A stretch of DNA of 64,000 bases from the NCBI GenBank assembly GCA_013400975.1, contig WBMZ01011566.1, positions 1 through 64,000 of the forward strand, in the 5' to 3' direction. The position numbers were made by a program, and so were the translations under genes. Positions 26,206-39,800 of the stretch are shown here, piece by piece. The stretch comes from Atrichornis clamosus (lineage: Eukaryota; Chordata; Aves; Passeriformes; Menuridae). Each line of letters starts with the position of its first letter. Position 1 is the stretch's first letter. The notes below the pieces were generated by a model, which had not been told where the DNA came from, did not search any database, and saw only the letters and a list, made by a program, of their open reading frames with translations.

Positions 26206-29103
26206 GTCTCAGAGAGAAATCCAATGAAGTCCAGTGAGTGCTGAAACACGACTGCACACTCTCCTGCTGCCAGGAATTGTGTGGTTATTATTTGCAGGAA
26301 GCAAAAATCATTCTCTCCTGATCCAAGTGGTGCTGATACTGTAAATACAAAAAGATAAAAACAACTCCCTAAACTCACCTATGCCTACGGCATTCTGCCG
26401 CTGATTGTTAGGAACACAATTAAATGGGGGTAAGGTAAGAGAGAAGAGCAATAAGTTACTTAAATAATTTATTCCTACTATCCTAGATATTTTTATCTTT
26501 CTCCCCAATTCCTCCTTTCCCCTCTGTCCCAGTACATAATGCTCCATACAGTCTCAAAGTCATTTAGTATTTTATGTAGAGAAATGTCCTCATTAATTGT
26601 TCCTTTTACTTCAGGACTTTTAAATTGACATTCTTTCTGAACATAACTGAAAATACTCTATGGGAAATCTGTTTGAGAAACACATTAATTTAATTAACAT
26701 AGAGTTCTAATATTCCATCCTGGACCCAGTTTTTTGACATGTTTAAATTATAAGCCGTGTCCCTCTTTTTTCCTACTTATATTTCTTTTTTTCTTTAAAC
26801 AAGAAGGAGGCATGTCCATAGGAATTAGATTAGATTTTCCTTTCATTGTGGCATCTCCTTTAAAACTGCAGCCTGCTGAGCCCATAGTAGCAAAATAGTA
26901 TGTAAATGAGTAACAGAGTCTGGAGAAGCAGTTATCAACACAAACCTGTGAATTAAAAGAAAACACAGAATAAGTTTGAATATCTTTTCTTTTTTTTCAT
27001 CCGTTCAGTTCTAAATTTCTGGTCTTATTTTAAAATTAAGATCAACATCCTGTTCTTGAACCTCAGTTCTTTGAAATGTTAGCCTGCACACTTGACTTTT
27101 GGGTTTTGATTATCTACTCTGACTTTTCTTGATCTTTTTAAATTATCAAGTAGCATATTCTCAATGACTGTATATAGAGGAAAGCAAGCTTCCTGTACTT
27201 GCAGACAGGAACATTTACACAGCATCTACACATCACATCGAGTTTACATTTGCAGGAAACTTTCTTGAAGAAGACAATGAATTAGGCATAAGAATTATCT
27301 TAATATGATATCCACCCAGTACTACTGTTTCAGGGAGAGCAGAAAAAAGGAAGTGAGGTAGCAGGAGAACAATACTTTGCTCTGGAGAATGCTGACAGCT
27401 GATACAGTGTCATCTTCAAAGCTGCCCAAAATCAAGTAGTCTGTGAGGCTATAACTGTCAAATAGGTGTTACTACAGTGAAACAGAAATAATAATTCATT
27501 TATATATCAGTGAAGTGCATCTGTCAGAGATGTAGATGGAAGTGCCATATTCTATATCAGAGAACCTCACAGAAAAGGACTCTGATTTGTCAAGAAATAA
27601 ACTCAGTTTATTTATTCACAGCTTGTTGATATAAAACTTCTATATTCCTACTGTCAAAAAACCAGTTTCCAAAAATCAGGAATGTTTCAAATTCAGTGAA
27701 GAGAAGTAAAGAAATAATCTTATAGTACCAATAATATGTCAAATTGTTGACATATGAGACTTCATAGGTTTCAAAAGACATTTTATGTTTTAGGGAAAGA
27801 AATCTCTGTGGATTTCTAGAACAAGGTTACTTGCTGAATGCAAGTACCAATCTAAGTGAATATGTATAGTACACCTTGCAATTTCACTGGATAGACTTCC
27901 AGGAAAGGGTTTATATAGGGCTGTTAATGCTTCACCATGGCTAGAAAGAGCTCCATGCTCAAGGTGCTTGCCAGCATTTGCTATATTTGCATTTGCAACA
28001 AATATCAGAAAAGTGATATAACTAAATACTTTTTCACGCCCATGATTTGATGTGCTCTTTGACAACTCCCAGTCAATGTCAGTCTAAGCAATGGAACAAT
28101 CAGATGTTATAATTTGAAAGAGAAAATTTTTTCACTTTTCAATGCCATGACTGACACTAATATAGTATAATGTCCAACTTTATTAAACAAACAAATAATA
28201 AATCCCATTCTGAGGGGATTTCTTTAGCAGTACTAGCTGAATAGCTGATCCATAACACCTGGGTTTTGACTTCATAACAAAACTGTGCCAAAGAAATTAG
28301 AGGATTTTGATCTGAAACTTTTATAGTTGTCCTGGACACCTCTCTTAAACGCAGTGAAGCCAATCACACAGATAAAAGGAAATAACTGGAAGCTTGGTGT
28401 GAATGATTGACTTGTGAATGCAGTGTTTTTTCATACACCATAACTTATTCCAACTGCATTCCCTACAGGATACTACATGATTCATAGTTAAAAGTTCTAA
28501 TGTAGATTTGATCAATTTTAGTTTGTCACTTAGAGGAAAACCTGTCAAACTGCCATTAAACTAAGCTCCTCTTTATTCTAAAGTACAAAAATGTAACACT
28601 TCAAATAATATGAGTATCAGGCAAAGTGAACTTATATTGTAACAGGGAATGATGTAAGTAAAGCACCCCAGAGTACGCGTAATTGTGATGGGACAAAATA
28701 ACAAATAAAGATTAAACCTGTCTTTCAGAAAAGCATTCATTTAAGTAGGCAATAAAAAAGACCCCAGAGCAGCAACAATGAAAACAATTCATTTTCTTAG
28801 CAAATTCCTAAAACTTTTGCAAACTAAAGTTCTGCATATTGTGCTCTAATGGTTTGGTGTTTCTCCAATAGTTGCATTGCTGCAGAGCCCAAGGAAGGTG
28901 AGGGTGCGGGAAGGGATGGGATTGTTCTTAGACAAAGGAATGATAAAATAATTTACCAGCAATGTAAATATTAAAAAGAAATGGGACACCAGGGATTTCA
29001 GTTGTTTCACTTTTAAGACAAATTTTGTTCCACATTTTAGTCTACCTCACTAGTGCATTCTTGGATATTATAGCTAATATATATATAAAAAGTAAAATAT
29101 TGA
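26206..29103. other. AT-rich DNA without recognisable genes
   Basis: Open frames of 60-91 codons occur on both strands and none shows a domain or a splice-compatible extension that I could support. No repeats longer than a few words. Nothing specific seen. Confidence 0.6.
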
Positions 29104-29740
29104 AGTCCAGCTGGTGGCTAGTGACTAGGAGTGTTCCTCAGGGCTCAGCAGTGGGGCCAGTCCTGCTTCATGTCTATATTAATGGCATGGGTGATGGGAC
29201 GGAGGGTCAGCACATTTGAGGATGCTACCAAGACAGAACTCATATTCAGAAGCAGCTGGTCAAGCTGTAAAAAATGGAGTGGCTTGAACCTCATGGAATT
29301 TAGCAATGTAAACTTCTACACCTGGGATCCCATGCAGCAAAACTGTCCAGACAGAAAACAACTTTACAGCAAAGGAGCAGCACAAAGGACAGGAAAAATA
29401 TTACTCATTAGCAGTGCACTCTTGCATCTGGAAAAAAAAAGTCATTTTGTGGTGGTCTACCACCACCTGATCAAAGAGACATAGATGAAGGAGATTCCCT
29501 CAGAGGTGCACAATGGAAGGGCAAGAGGCAATGGAAATTTTGACTTGGTATCAGGAAAAAATGCACTGTGACAAAGTTCAAACAGGAACAGTTTGCCCAG
29601 AGAGGTTACAAGATTTCCTCTCCTGAAAACTAATACAACTCAACTGGGCACTGTCCTGAATATTACATCTAGCTAGATGTGCTCTGAGCAGAGAGATTTC
29701 ATGAGATGACAAGAGGACCTTCCCGTAGATTCACGACTGA
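29104..29740 (+). mobile_element. Old CR1 LINE, reverse transcriptase to 3' end
   Basis: About 640 bases of a diverged CR1. Translation near 29110-29200 gives S-W-W-L-V-T-R-S-V-P-Q-G-S followed by G-P-V-L and I-N-G, the conserved P-Q-G-S loop of the reverse transcriptase. A diverged 'LNLMEFSN' segment follows (29285-29310), equivalent to the family's 'NLMKFN'. The 3' UTR contains 'cagtttgcccagagaggtta' near 29588 and a degraded 'gctctgagcagagagatt' near 29681. The frame is broken several times and the terminal octamers are gone. Much older than the 58.4-kb copy. Confidence 0.85.
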
Positions 29741-30171
29741 TCTTCATTTACTCCCTGCACTGACAGGAAGCTGAAATCTATGAGATAATGTAAGGCTTGG
29801 AGGATTTATTTTTTATGCATTTCTGTCATTAACAGAAGTATCAGTGATTGCTTCACTAGGTGGCTCAGTTGCTGAGGTGAGCACCTCAGTGCTGGCACAA
29901 TCTGCAGAGGAGCACACGAGTGTGGTTCACATGGGAGTTTCCTGAACTGGAGGTACCTCGGGGGAGCTGAAGAAGGCATCAGGAGCACACAGATTGAGCT
30001 ACTTAATGCCCTCTTTCCTTTGTCAGTCCTAGTAACTCTATCCTTGGCAACTGAGAAGTGAAATGGATTATTTTACTGAACAGTAAAATCTCACAAGACT
30101 GAGAAATTACAATCACCAGGTAGAACAAAGAAGAGAGGAAGGGTTCTGGGTCACCAAGTCAACTATTTTTC

Positions 30172-30188
30172 TTTTTTTTTTTTTTTTT
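30172..30188. repeat. Poly-T run (17 T)
   Basis: Seventeen T in a row on the plus strand. It could be the tail of a minus-strand retrocopy, but I see no retrocopy body beside it. Confidence 0.8.
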
Positions 30189-33100
30189 GACAGGATCAAT
30201 CTCATATAAACCCTATGAGAAATTTAAGCAGTTTGAAGACATGTTAATGATAACCACCTCAAGCTTGACTTCCTCCTAACCAGTTTCATAGTTTGACTTC
30301 AGCCTTCTTCACTGTTTTTCCAGGCAGAGACTGAGATTTTGCTGTGTAGATTTCTGAGTAGATATACCCTTCACACTTGGTTTTGTATCATTAAATGCAT
30401 TTCAATTGTTATTAAAACCAAATTTCAAATGATGCTCTGCGTATTCATCCATTGAGGCAATTCATAAGCATGAAAACATTTCCTTGTAATGCTTAGCTCT
30501 GTTTTAAACAAAAAGTTCTGACTTTTCTTTTTAATTAATCAAAGATTACAAGTATCAATCTTACAGAGGCACAGCTATTATGATAGAGGATTTATAACAT
30601 GCAAGTACTTCTTGGAGTGACTGTATTAGGACTTTAAGTCAATAACTGAATAGTTTCAAGCTGATTTCAAGAATCTTGCTATCTGATAAGATAATCTAAA
30701 ATTTCCTTTTGTTTTGACACTTAGGAGAAAAGTACAGAAATTCAGTCACAATTTTTTTATTTCTCTGGCGATCTTTATGAATTACGATTTCCTGGGGTCT
30801 AGGAATGTTGAGGCATTTAATGAAGGACATGAGCCCAAAAAGTGAGACAGTGAGCCCTATAGACAGTAAAATAAAACCACTGCAGAGATCATTTTCAGCA
30901 TAGACTTTCCCCTCACATTCTACATTTCATTCTACTGAGATAAAAAATAATTTGACTGCTTCAGTAGGCAATGAAAAGGTGTCAAAATCACTAAAAGTCA
31001 AAAAGATGTCAAAAACACGTAGTGACTTTATTCTGTTCAAGATCCAGGGAATTTTCTTCACCGAGTATTAGAAAAGATGACTTTGTGTACTATAACAGAT
31101 AAACAGCACTTGTCTTGCCTGAATGGTAAAAGAAGTAGTGAAAGATATTCTCTCAACCCTACTGAACAATGGACAAGTCCTCAAAAGTGAATTGCCTAAA
31201 GATGCTACTCAGCTAATTCAGATCAAGTTTTCTTTCCTGGAAAATAACTGCTGAAGTTCCTCGTTTGCCATCTGTTCGCATCAGTATTTAAATGTGGTGC
31301 TGAAGCCACAGTAAGTTATCCTGTGTTGTACTTTTCATTGCAGGTTTCTATTAAGATACCTGAGAAAGCCTGGGATCAGTCAGTACTCTCTAACTCATAT
31401 GTTATAGCAGTCCGTGAATTAATTTCTTTGAGGTAGAACACAGACACTTTTGATTTAAAGGTTCAGTTTGGACAGAGAAACAGTTAAAGGAAACCTCAGA
31501 TATCCTTGGTTGAGTGATGCTTGGTCTGATTGCTCTCCCTGTTAGATGTGTCCTATTCTTTGAAATAATATATTTAGATTTTTTTTTCCATTATAGGTAG
31601 CGGTTGCATTTTAGGCATTTGTAAATCTGACTATATAGCCCTCTCTTATAAATTTCCTGGGTTTCATGCAGCTACTAATATAACCCTTGGTCTTCTTTTT
31701 ATGAAGCGAAACACCTTTGAGCTCATGGAGTGAATTGTTATTAGGTTTATTTCACAATACTTAAGTTATTCCATACATCTTCTCTGTATTCTTCAATTTA
31801 TCAAAATTGTTTTGGAACTGTGGACACTAGAAAAATATTGCACTACTAGACAATTCATCTGCATTGCTACCAAGAACAAAGGGAATATGAACTTTCTGGT
31901 CCAATTTATTATATTTATACAGCAGAGGAATGCATTGCTTCATTTGAAATAGGAGCTAGTGTTCATTATGCACCTCTAACACTTTTCAAGATCTTTCCAT
32001 TTTTACAATCTTTGTGGCATCTACAAAGAACATTAACTAGGATTTTTTGTTTTCTCCCAAACACTAACAAAAATGTTGCACAGAATACAGCCAAGAACTC
32101 AGCCTTGCAGAACTCAGAAGGATGTTCACATTCTAAGAAGATTCCCCTTTATATTTGCATCTTGAAACTTGTCAATCAAGTTTTAATCTAGTTAATGTCT
32201 ACAATGCTCATTTGCTCGAGTCTCACTTTTAATAATCCGTATCTGCAGAAAAACTCAGAAATTAGTTCAGCAATGAACAGTTCTATCAACCTTACATTTT
32301 TAAACTGTTTTTCAGATTAAAGAAACCTCCTACAAAACATTGGGTTATTTTAAAAAATACCTACTGTCATTGGAAACTGTAGTTAAACCAGTACACTCAT
32401 AAAAAAAGAAACCAAATTGGTTTGTCAAGGTCTATTTTCGAAAAATTTATGATGAACAGTGGTGTTTCTATTATTAATACAATCCTGTACTAGCAACTGT
32501 ATTATTGCTCTGGGCTCCTAGCAAACAATAGCCAAACAAATAATGGCCAAACAATAGGTCTCAGAATTTACCACATTGTCCAAATACTTATGGAAATTCA
32601 ACATAATTGTTAGAAGAACGTCACATATACTTTAGAATTCTAGGAACTAAACTATAGAGATCGACTGATGAACTTTAGGCATTTTTGTTCAATAATACAC
32701 TCCTTCCTGTTCAAATGGAGAGTGTATTTTGAAAGCATTACTGTATTATTAAAATATTTTATTGTTTACCCACAATATTTATTGGAAGAAAACACCCTTT
32801 GGACAACTTCTATTGTTTATTTTTATCATTAACATCTGAAGTCATGGCCTGAATCTCTGGAGGGCAATGCAGTTTCTGGTGCTGATGATGTACATTCAGA
32901 ATGGGTTTGAGAAAGAAAAACTAAATGTTTGCCTCCAGCAATGTAATTGTGCTCTCTTATTGTTACAGGTGGATTGATACACCTCTAAGCCACATATTTA
33001 GAGTTGATTTTCCTGTGGTGTTATCATGGTTCTGTCACTTGCAGTGGAGCTTTTCCTGGAGAATCCCTGAGGCCTCCATAGAAGGTCATGTTCCTACACA

Positions 33101-36100
33101 TACTTCAGAGTTTACTAATTAGCTTGACTTTATGTGCTGGTGCAGTGACACCAGTGCAGAAGCTGAAGGCTTTTAGTAGGAAGGGCATGTGTACAGGGTA
33201 TCTGAGTTGACTGTGTTGTGGGCTTGAAGTTAGATTGGGATGATTTCACTGGGAGAGTCCCCAGGAGCACACTAAGGGCATGGGGGCTGTACTGCCCCGT
33301 TGTAATTAGCAGCCTGAATCCATACTTCTGTGTACACCTTTATTCACTGCACTCTGCTCACTGAAACTTACTTTCCTTAATCCAGTGTTCTGGTCAGATT
33401 GCTGATAATTGCCATTTCTGACCCATTTCCAATGTGAGGGACAGGATCTTCCAGAAGGAATTTTAGTCAGAACAAGGATTTTGTACCCTGATTAGCTGTA
33501 TGTCATTGGTAGATATAAATTTATCCCCAGGGGACTAAGATGAGACACACTATCCCTTTCTGAGCTTCACAGTGATTGACTGCAGCCCCAATTAGGCCAA
33601 GGCATTCAGTTGTATTTACTGTACAGTCTCCAAGGGCAGCCTGAAATACCTTGCACTCTTAATTCTACTGAGTATATGGTTTATGGTTTAATTTCTTTAA
33701 TGCAGTACTATCCTTCTGTCAGACAAAGGCAAATATTTTTCAGAATGACTTTATGTAGGGGTTAAATCTACCTCAGACATTTCATTTTGAACTGACCTTG
33801 TTTATGCTGGGTGGGAAAAACATTTATTATGTGTTTGTTAAACTGCAGCTGCGTGCTCAGCATAATAGCAGTCTAGACCTCTTCCTCCAAAGATTAATAT
33901 AGTTTTGATTTGAAGCCAGTGAAAATCGTAAAATGCTTTTGGGATTATATTATTAAATTCTGCATAAAATTTGGTCTATTGAAGAAAGGAGCCTCATTCC
34001 ACAGAAAATACTTAGATTTTTTTCATCCTCAATTTTGGTAACTTAAATATTGTAGAGGTAGACTTAGAAGGCAATGCCTAAGTGACACTAAAAATATTGT
34101 ATTTAAATAAACAGTACAAAAAGCAATTAAATATTTCAAGGGCACTGCTGAGTTGTTTGAGCATCAGAGGTGAATGTCATTAATTCTTTCTGAAATAGCT
34201 TTACATAAGCTACTCAACTGAGGATGCACATATCTTTGGATTTTATATTTCATTTTTATCAAGGTAACTGAGCTTTTTCTTTCAAATTTCTGTTTATGAC
34301 CTTGGAATATTTTCTGGTGATTTAGTGCCATTGGTGTGGTCACTATGGCAGTTTGATTTTAGTGAGTTTTAAGCAGGCACTGCCAGGTTGAAGGTGAGCT
34401 GCAAGGGTTATGATATAGAGTTATCAGGTTTACTCTGTATGATAACATGAAAGGAAAACAGGACGTGGCCTCAAACCATGACATTTAGATGGAGTCTTCA
34501 GGATCTCCAAGACTGTAGTTTGGCAGTCTGATGTGGGGTTTTAATTTTGCCTGGTTTAATCAAAAGGTCATTTTGCAAAATTTAAATCTGAATTCACAGT
34601 CCTATTTCAAGAAATTCACAACTTTTATGAGGTTGTTTAGATTTAGGAGTTTAGTAAAAAATGTATTGTGGGGTGAAATATACTCTTGCTTTCAGTTCTC
34701 AAATAATTTTACAGTCCTGGAATGTTTTTGGAGGCACAAATAAAAAAGGTTTAAATTTAGGCAAAGTCAAAACCGCAGTTGTTCACGTGGACTATTTTCT
34801 TCCTGAGATTAAAGAGACGTAGGAGAATGAGTTCTGCCAAGTGAAAGGCAAGCAGCAACATACATTGCATTGGTTCAAATCCTGTGATTCAAGAGAAGGA
34901 AACAAATAGATATAAAACAACATAAATTAAATACTAGCTATTTCTTAAATGGAACCTTTCCTCTCAGCTTTGTTTCTAGATTCCTACATCTAATAAGCTG
35001 TTTCCTTGTTTTGTTGTGAAAGAGTCAGTGTTGATATTCAAAAACATTATGATCTGTATTTATGACCTCATAAAGGCAAACTCACTACATATTAATACTG
35101 TTCCTGATTGTATTTCTTTGAGATGACTTTATGGAGTAATTAATCCTACTGAGTGCACACACTGTAGTCAGATGGCATTGTTAACTTTGCCATTGATCAA
35201 AAGAGCAAAGAGAATTTCTGATCAGCACCTTGCAGCCCTCTTTTAACTGTCTGTTGGTACATGGCTTCTGGCATTTATCAGTTCTTCAAACAGCCTTTAT
35301 TGCTTACCCATCTGACCACCTTACCTGACTGATTTTGAAGAGTTAATGATGTCTGTCAGATCTCACTGGTCTGTATTTCTGAGAAGCAAAAAAATTACTG
35401 TTTGAAGGATCACATTGACAAGATAGTTTGTAAATTATTTGATCATGTCCTTCCTGACCAAACCAGTCATTAAATTATGCTGTATGTTACAAGTAAATTT
35501 TTTTTCTGTAATGGCCTTCCTGCAGTTTTGGGCTCTAGCCACCAGACCCTCAAACGCTGTAACAATATTCTTCCATAGTGCTGTTAAACAAGCCAGCTAG
35601 CTCATGATGAGACATCAATCAATCCCTGATGCTTATAGTTAAAATTTTCTGTTCCTGGTGCCAGAAATTATGTGCAAAGCTAGTCATCACTGACTTGTTT
35701 TCGCTAGCTGTGGTGACTGATACATCAGTAGCAACAAACTATGGATATATACAGACTGAGGCAAAATGGTTTCACTAAAGGACATTTGCACCCTCTGGAG
35801 CATTAAGCTTCAAGAGAGGACTTCCAGGCAATACATGAAATATTCATTTGTACTTGAGTTGTCATTTGTCTATGTCCCTTTATATACTGCTGCGCTGAAG
35901 CACTGAGGATACTGCTCCGTATTTTCTCTCTTTGTATTTTATCTAATATAATCACTATATTTTGAGTTAAAATATTATCTTCTCTAGCTCTCTCCTTTGA
36001 TCAGTTGGTTTGTGGAGATTAGAAACCCATTAAGCATTCACACCCCATGCTGATGGGTGTAGCCTACACAATCAGACAGTTTATTGGAAAAGTGTATAAG

Positions 36101-36792
36101 GTGCAACATAAAACATATTTAGATAGCAATTGAGTATAAATATTTCATAGCAGAAATCAAGTGCCAAGTCTAACTGCTTCCTTCCAAAGAATTGACTGTA
36201 TTTGTCAAATTAATGTCTCTTTAACAGAATGTAAACAATTTAAAAATAAAATCAACTTAATGCAGCCCTCCCATGTAATTCATGGTGTACATATCTATGC
36301 AAATTTACCCTGTTACTAAATCAGATTACTGACTTCACAGACAGCAAAATGCATGTATTTAGGAACTTAGCATTCTAATAATATTAGATTTCAAAGTATC
36401 TCTTAGGCTAACAAAGGCAAATCTGGGGTTTTTTCTCGCTTTTGCTATGTGAATTTACAAAATTTTTCTAAGGAAATCCCACAAAAGGCACAGCAAAGGT
36501 CATATTCCAGTCAAATTATAGTTACCTTAAACTAGTTTCTTTTTAGTCTTCATTGACATAATATCTATACTTGTAAACTAATGGTCTTACAAATGTATAT
36601 TATTACATCCTTGCATATCAGAGCAATCTACAGCCATACTGCAACTCTCAACATGATTTCTGTTAAGAAGATATACGATTTCAGTTAATTCAGTTTACTT
36701 TAAATATGCTTATAACTGTTTCTGAAGGAGTTAAACAAGTATTTAATAAAATATAATCCAAAACATAAGCATTTTATAGTGATATTGTAATG

Positions 36793-36830
36793 TAGATAAT
36801 TTGAGTGAGTAATTTAGATAATGTGAGTGA
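36793..36830. repeat. Short imperfect tandem duplication, 22-bp spacing
   Basis: Two 16-base copies (36793-36808 and 36815-36830), TAGATAATTTGAGTGA with one mismatch, spaced 22 bp apart. Confidence 0.6.
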
Positions 36831-39800
36831 CAATCACTCTGTTGTCAATTTACTCAACAAAAATATATAAGAGGTTTAGTTTTATATGCTGTAGAGAGAG
36901 GGAATAATTAATATTAATAATAACATTAATAATTATATTATCATTGCTGAATATCCAACTCTTCTTCCACATTACTTGTGGAAGCCTTTAATGCACAACA
37001 TGGTTTACAATGCTACACCCTTCTCCCTTCAATGTATGCTCAATGTATTTCCATATTAATAATAATTTTAACCTTCAAAACCCATGCCTCTGAAACATCT
37101 CTAGCAGCTTATTTTCTGGTGCATTTTCAGTGTCCTTGTGCTAGGACTGTGAAGAGTCTGCTGTGCAGGGAGACCACACCTGTAACTTAACGGTTAAGTG
37201 AAATGTCCAAAGTGGTGTCATCAGTGGTATGAGTACCACATACAGGAAATCAGACTTTTCTTTGTCACCTCAGGGAAAAGCAAAACATTTCCTAAATACA
37301 GATGTCAAATCTCTCTATAGCACTACTTTGCTACTGTTAAACTGGCAAAATCTCCAGGTCAGAACTTTCCAAGAATGCATGCAGCTTTTAGCTCAAGATT
37401 TTTAAGCCAACTTGTGCTTCTGTTTCTGTATTTGTATAGGCAAACCCTGTTGGGCTGGGTGAATTTTTGGTATATTGATGTGATGGGTTCTACCTGACAG
37501 TGTTAATGCAAGCATTTGCTTTTGTGCAAAAAAAGTTCAAGTCTGAGAATTTTTCAGAATCAATAACAAGTAGGTTCCTTTAGATTTCAATATGATATTA
37601 AAGGAAGGTGATTTTTTTTTTAACACTGGAGTTCCTGATTATTTTATTTCTAACAAGGATATTTCAACTGTGCCATAAACTTGTTATTACATGGATCATG
37701 GCAAATACACTATAGTTTCAGCGTGTATGAACATGATACAATTTTACAATAGAAGTCTGTAAATTAACAGTCTGTAAAATAACATCTGAAAATCTTGCTG
37801 TCCTAAGCAGGAACTTTGAAGAATTTAATTCCACTGTTGGTACATTTCTTAGGAAATAATTTTCTTCAAAATCTATTTGGCCATAAATATAATGAGACTG
37901 GTCTGACTTTTGTTTTGATTTGTTTTGGGTTTTGCCATGGTTTTATGACCACTCAAATTTTTCATACATAAAAGCAATGCATGAGCAAATCTTGAAAATA
38001 CTGCTAAGTGTGTACTACGGTACACTGAAAATTGCTGTGGAAATAAGGCACAACTAGATCAGACATTTTCTTTCTCCAACTTTTTCCAAATTTAGTGTAA
38101 TTCAAAAAGGACAAAACCTACATATCTAATACATCAGAGATTTTGCATCCATTTCTTAAATCTCTTCAGATTCAAAGTATCTCTCTGAACAGCTTAAGCC
38201 TTACTACTGTGGCTGCTGCACATCTCTCTCTCTGTGAGAGGGCAGCAATGATAAATCACTTCTTGCAAAGAGAGTCACGCTCAGACAATGAACACAGTGA
38301 GAGTCCAAACAGTGATCAAAAGGCAGGATGGCTCAGTATCATACTGCTCAGCAGTTCCAGGCTGAGTCGAGCAGTTAGAAATGGTAATGAGAAGCACAGA
38401 GAGTGCCAAAGACTCTCTTTACTCACCCACCACAGAATAATAAGCCACTGGTGACCTAGTACTACATAGGCCTATCATGAAATACTTGACCACTAGATCT
38501 TGGTAGTCCTATAAAAAGGCTATACTCTGTTAAAAAACAAAAAGTGGTGAGCAATGAACAGGAAAAATGTGATATCACTGACCACAGCTGAATCCAACTG
38601 GACATTGTAAAATATGATGTCCACTGTTCTGGCAGATCTCTGACCTAACTACTCTGGCCAGCTTGTCTACTTTACTGAGCAGACTAGAATAGTCCTAAAA
38701 TTTTTCATAAAATAAGCTGAAATTGAAGGAAGGCATTAATTATATGAGTTAATAAGCCAGTTAGATATTGATTTATGGTTCTTTGAAACAAATACTTCTA
38801 AGCTGTGGTCTAGTATGTACAAAGAGCCATGAAGACTGCCAACAATTTCAAGCAACAGACATAAAGAGGTTATAGTCTTTTGCTAAAATTTTCTGCCACT
38901 GCTGTCATTGATTTTGTGCTACTTCTGATTTGTACTACTTCTGACAACAAGGGTGGTCATATGGCCAAGACTCTAGGAGGAACTCTCATCCTTTCAGCAC
39001 CAAACAGATTAACAGAAGTGTGCATCAGACTGCAGGTGACAAGTAGTCATCCACAACACATCCCCACCTGCAAAATTGTTGCATCTGTGAGAATGAATGA
39101 ATGAATAAAATTTTGTAGATATTCATACCACTGAGAGTTGAACTTAACCATGTAGGCTAACTGGCATATTTTCGTTATCTCTCTTTGAAATAAATGGGAA
39201 GTTTTTCACCTCTTCTAAAGGGTCAGCTTAGGGGTCTTCTGTGCTTGACTTCTCCCTTGAATTTTCTCTTTCATTAACATACTTCCCAGAACTGACTAAT
39301 CAGAACAGGCAAAAGACTAAAAGGCTGATTTAGGCTCCTGAAGATATTTGCCAAGATCACTTTGGGTAGATGAGATCTGAGGACAGATCTGGGCTGTGTT
39401 TCACCAGAAGTGTCTTTTTAGCCACCACACCAAAGGAGACTTTTTAGGCTTACTTTGTGTGATGTGACAGTAGTATCATCACAAAAAGTTTATCATATGT
39501 CAAGAATATGGCTTTACATGTTAGAAAGACTACATTCAAATACCTTATCAGAAATATCTTTGACATATGTATGAAGTTTTCCTAATGAGAAAAGAAATTA
39601 AATACTTAGAGGCTTCATATTTAATTTTAATGTATTTCAATAGATCCAAAGGTAAAAATTGTGCCATGTTACATGGTTGTTATCAATGACAGACAAGAAT
39701 CATATTTGTAGTTGCACAATTCATAGCAACTTGTGTTGTTACTTTTCATTACATCACTCTAATACTCATATATTTTATGGCTGTTAAAACATTCCATGAA

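Noticed and set aside
34871..34884. B-box-like GGTTCAAATCC
   Set aside because: It matches the Pol III B-box, but there is no A-box or cloverleaf at the right distance upstream, so no tRNA or SINE is called.
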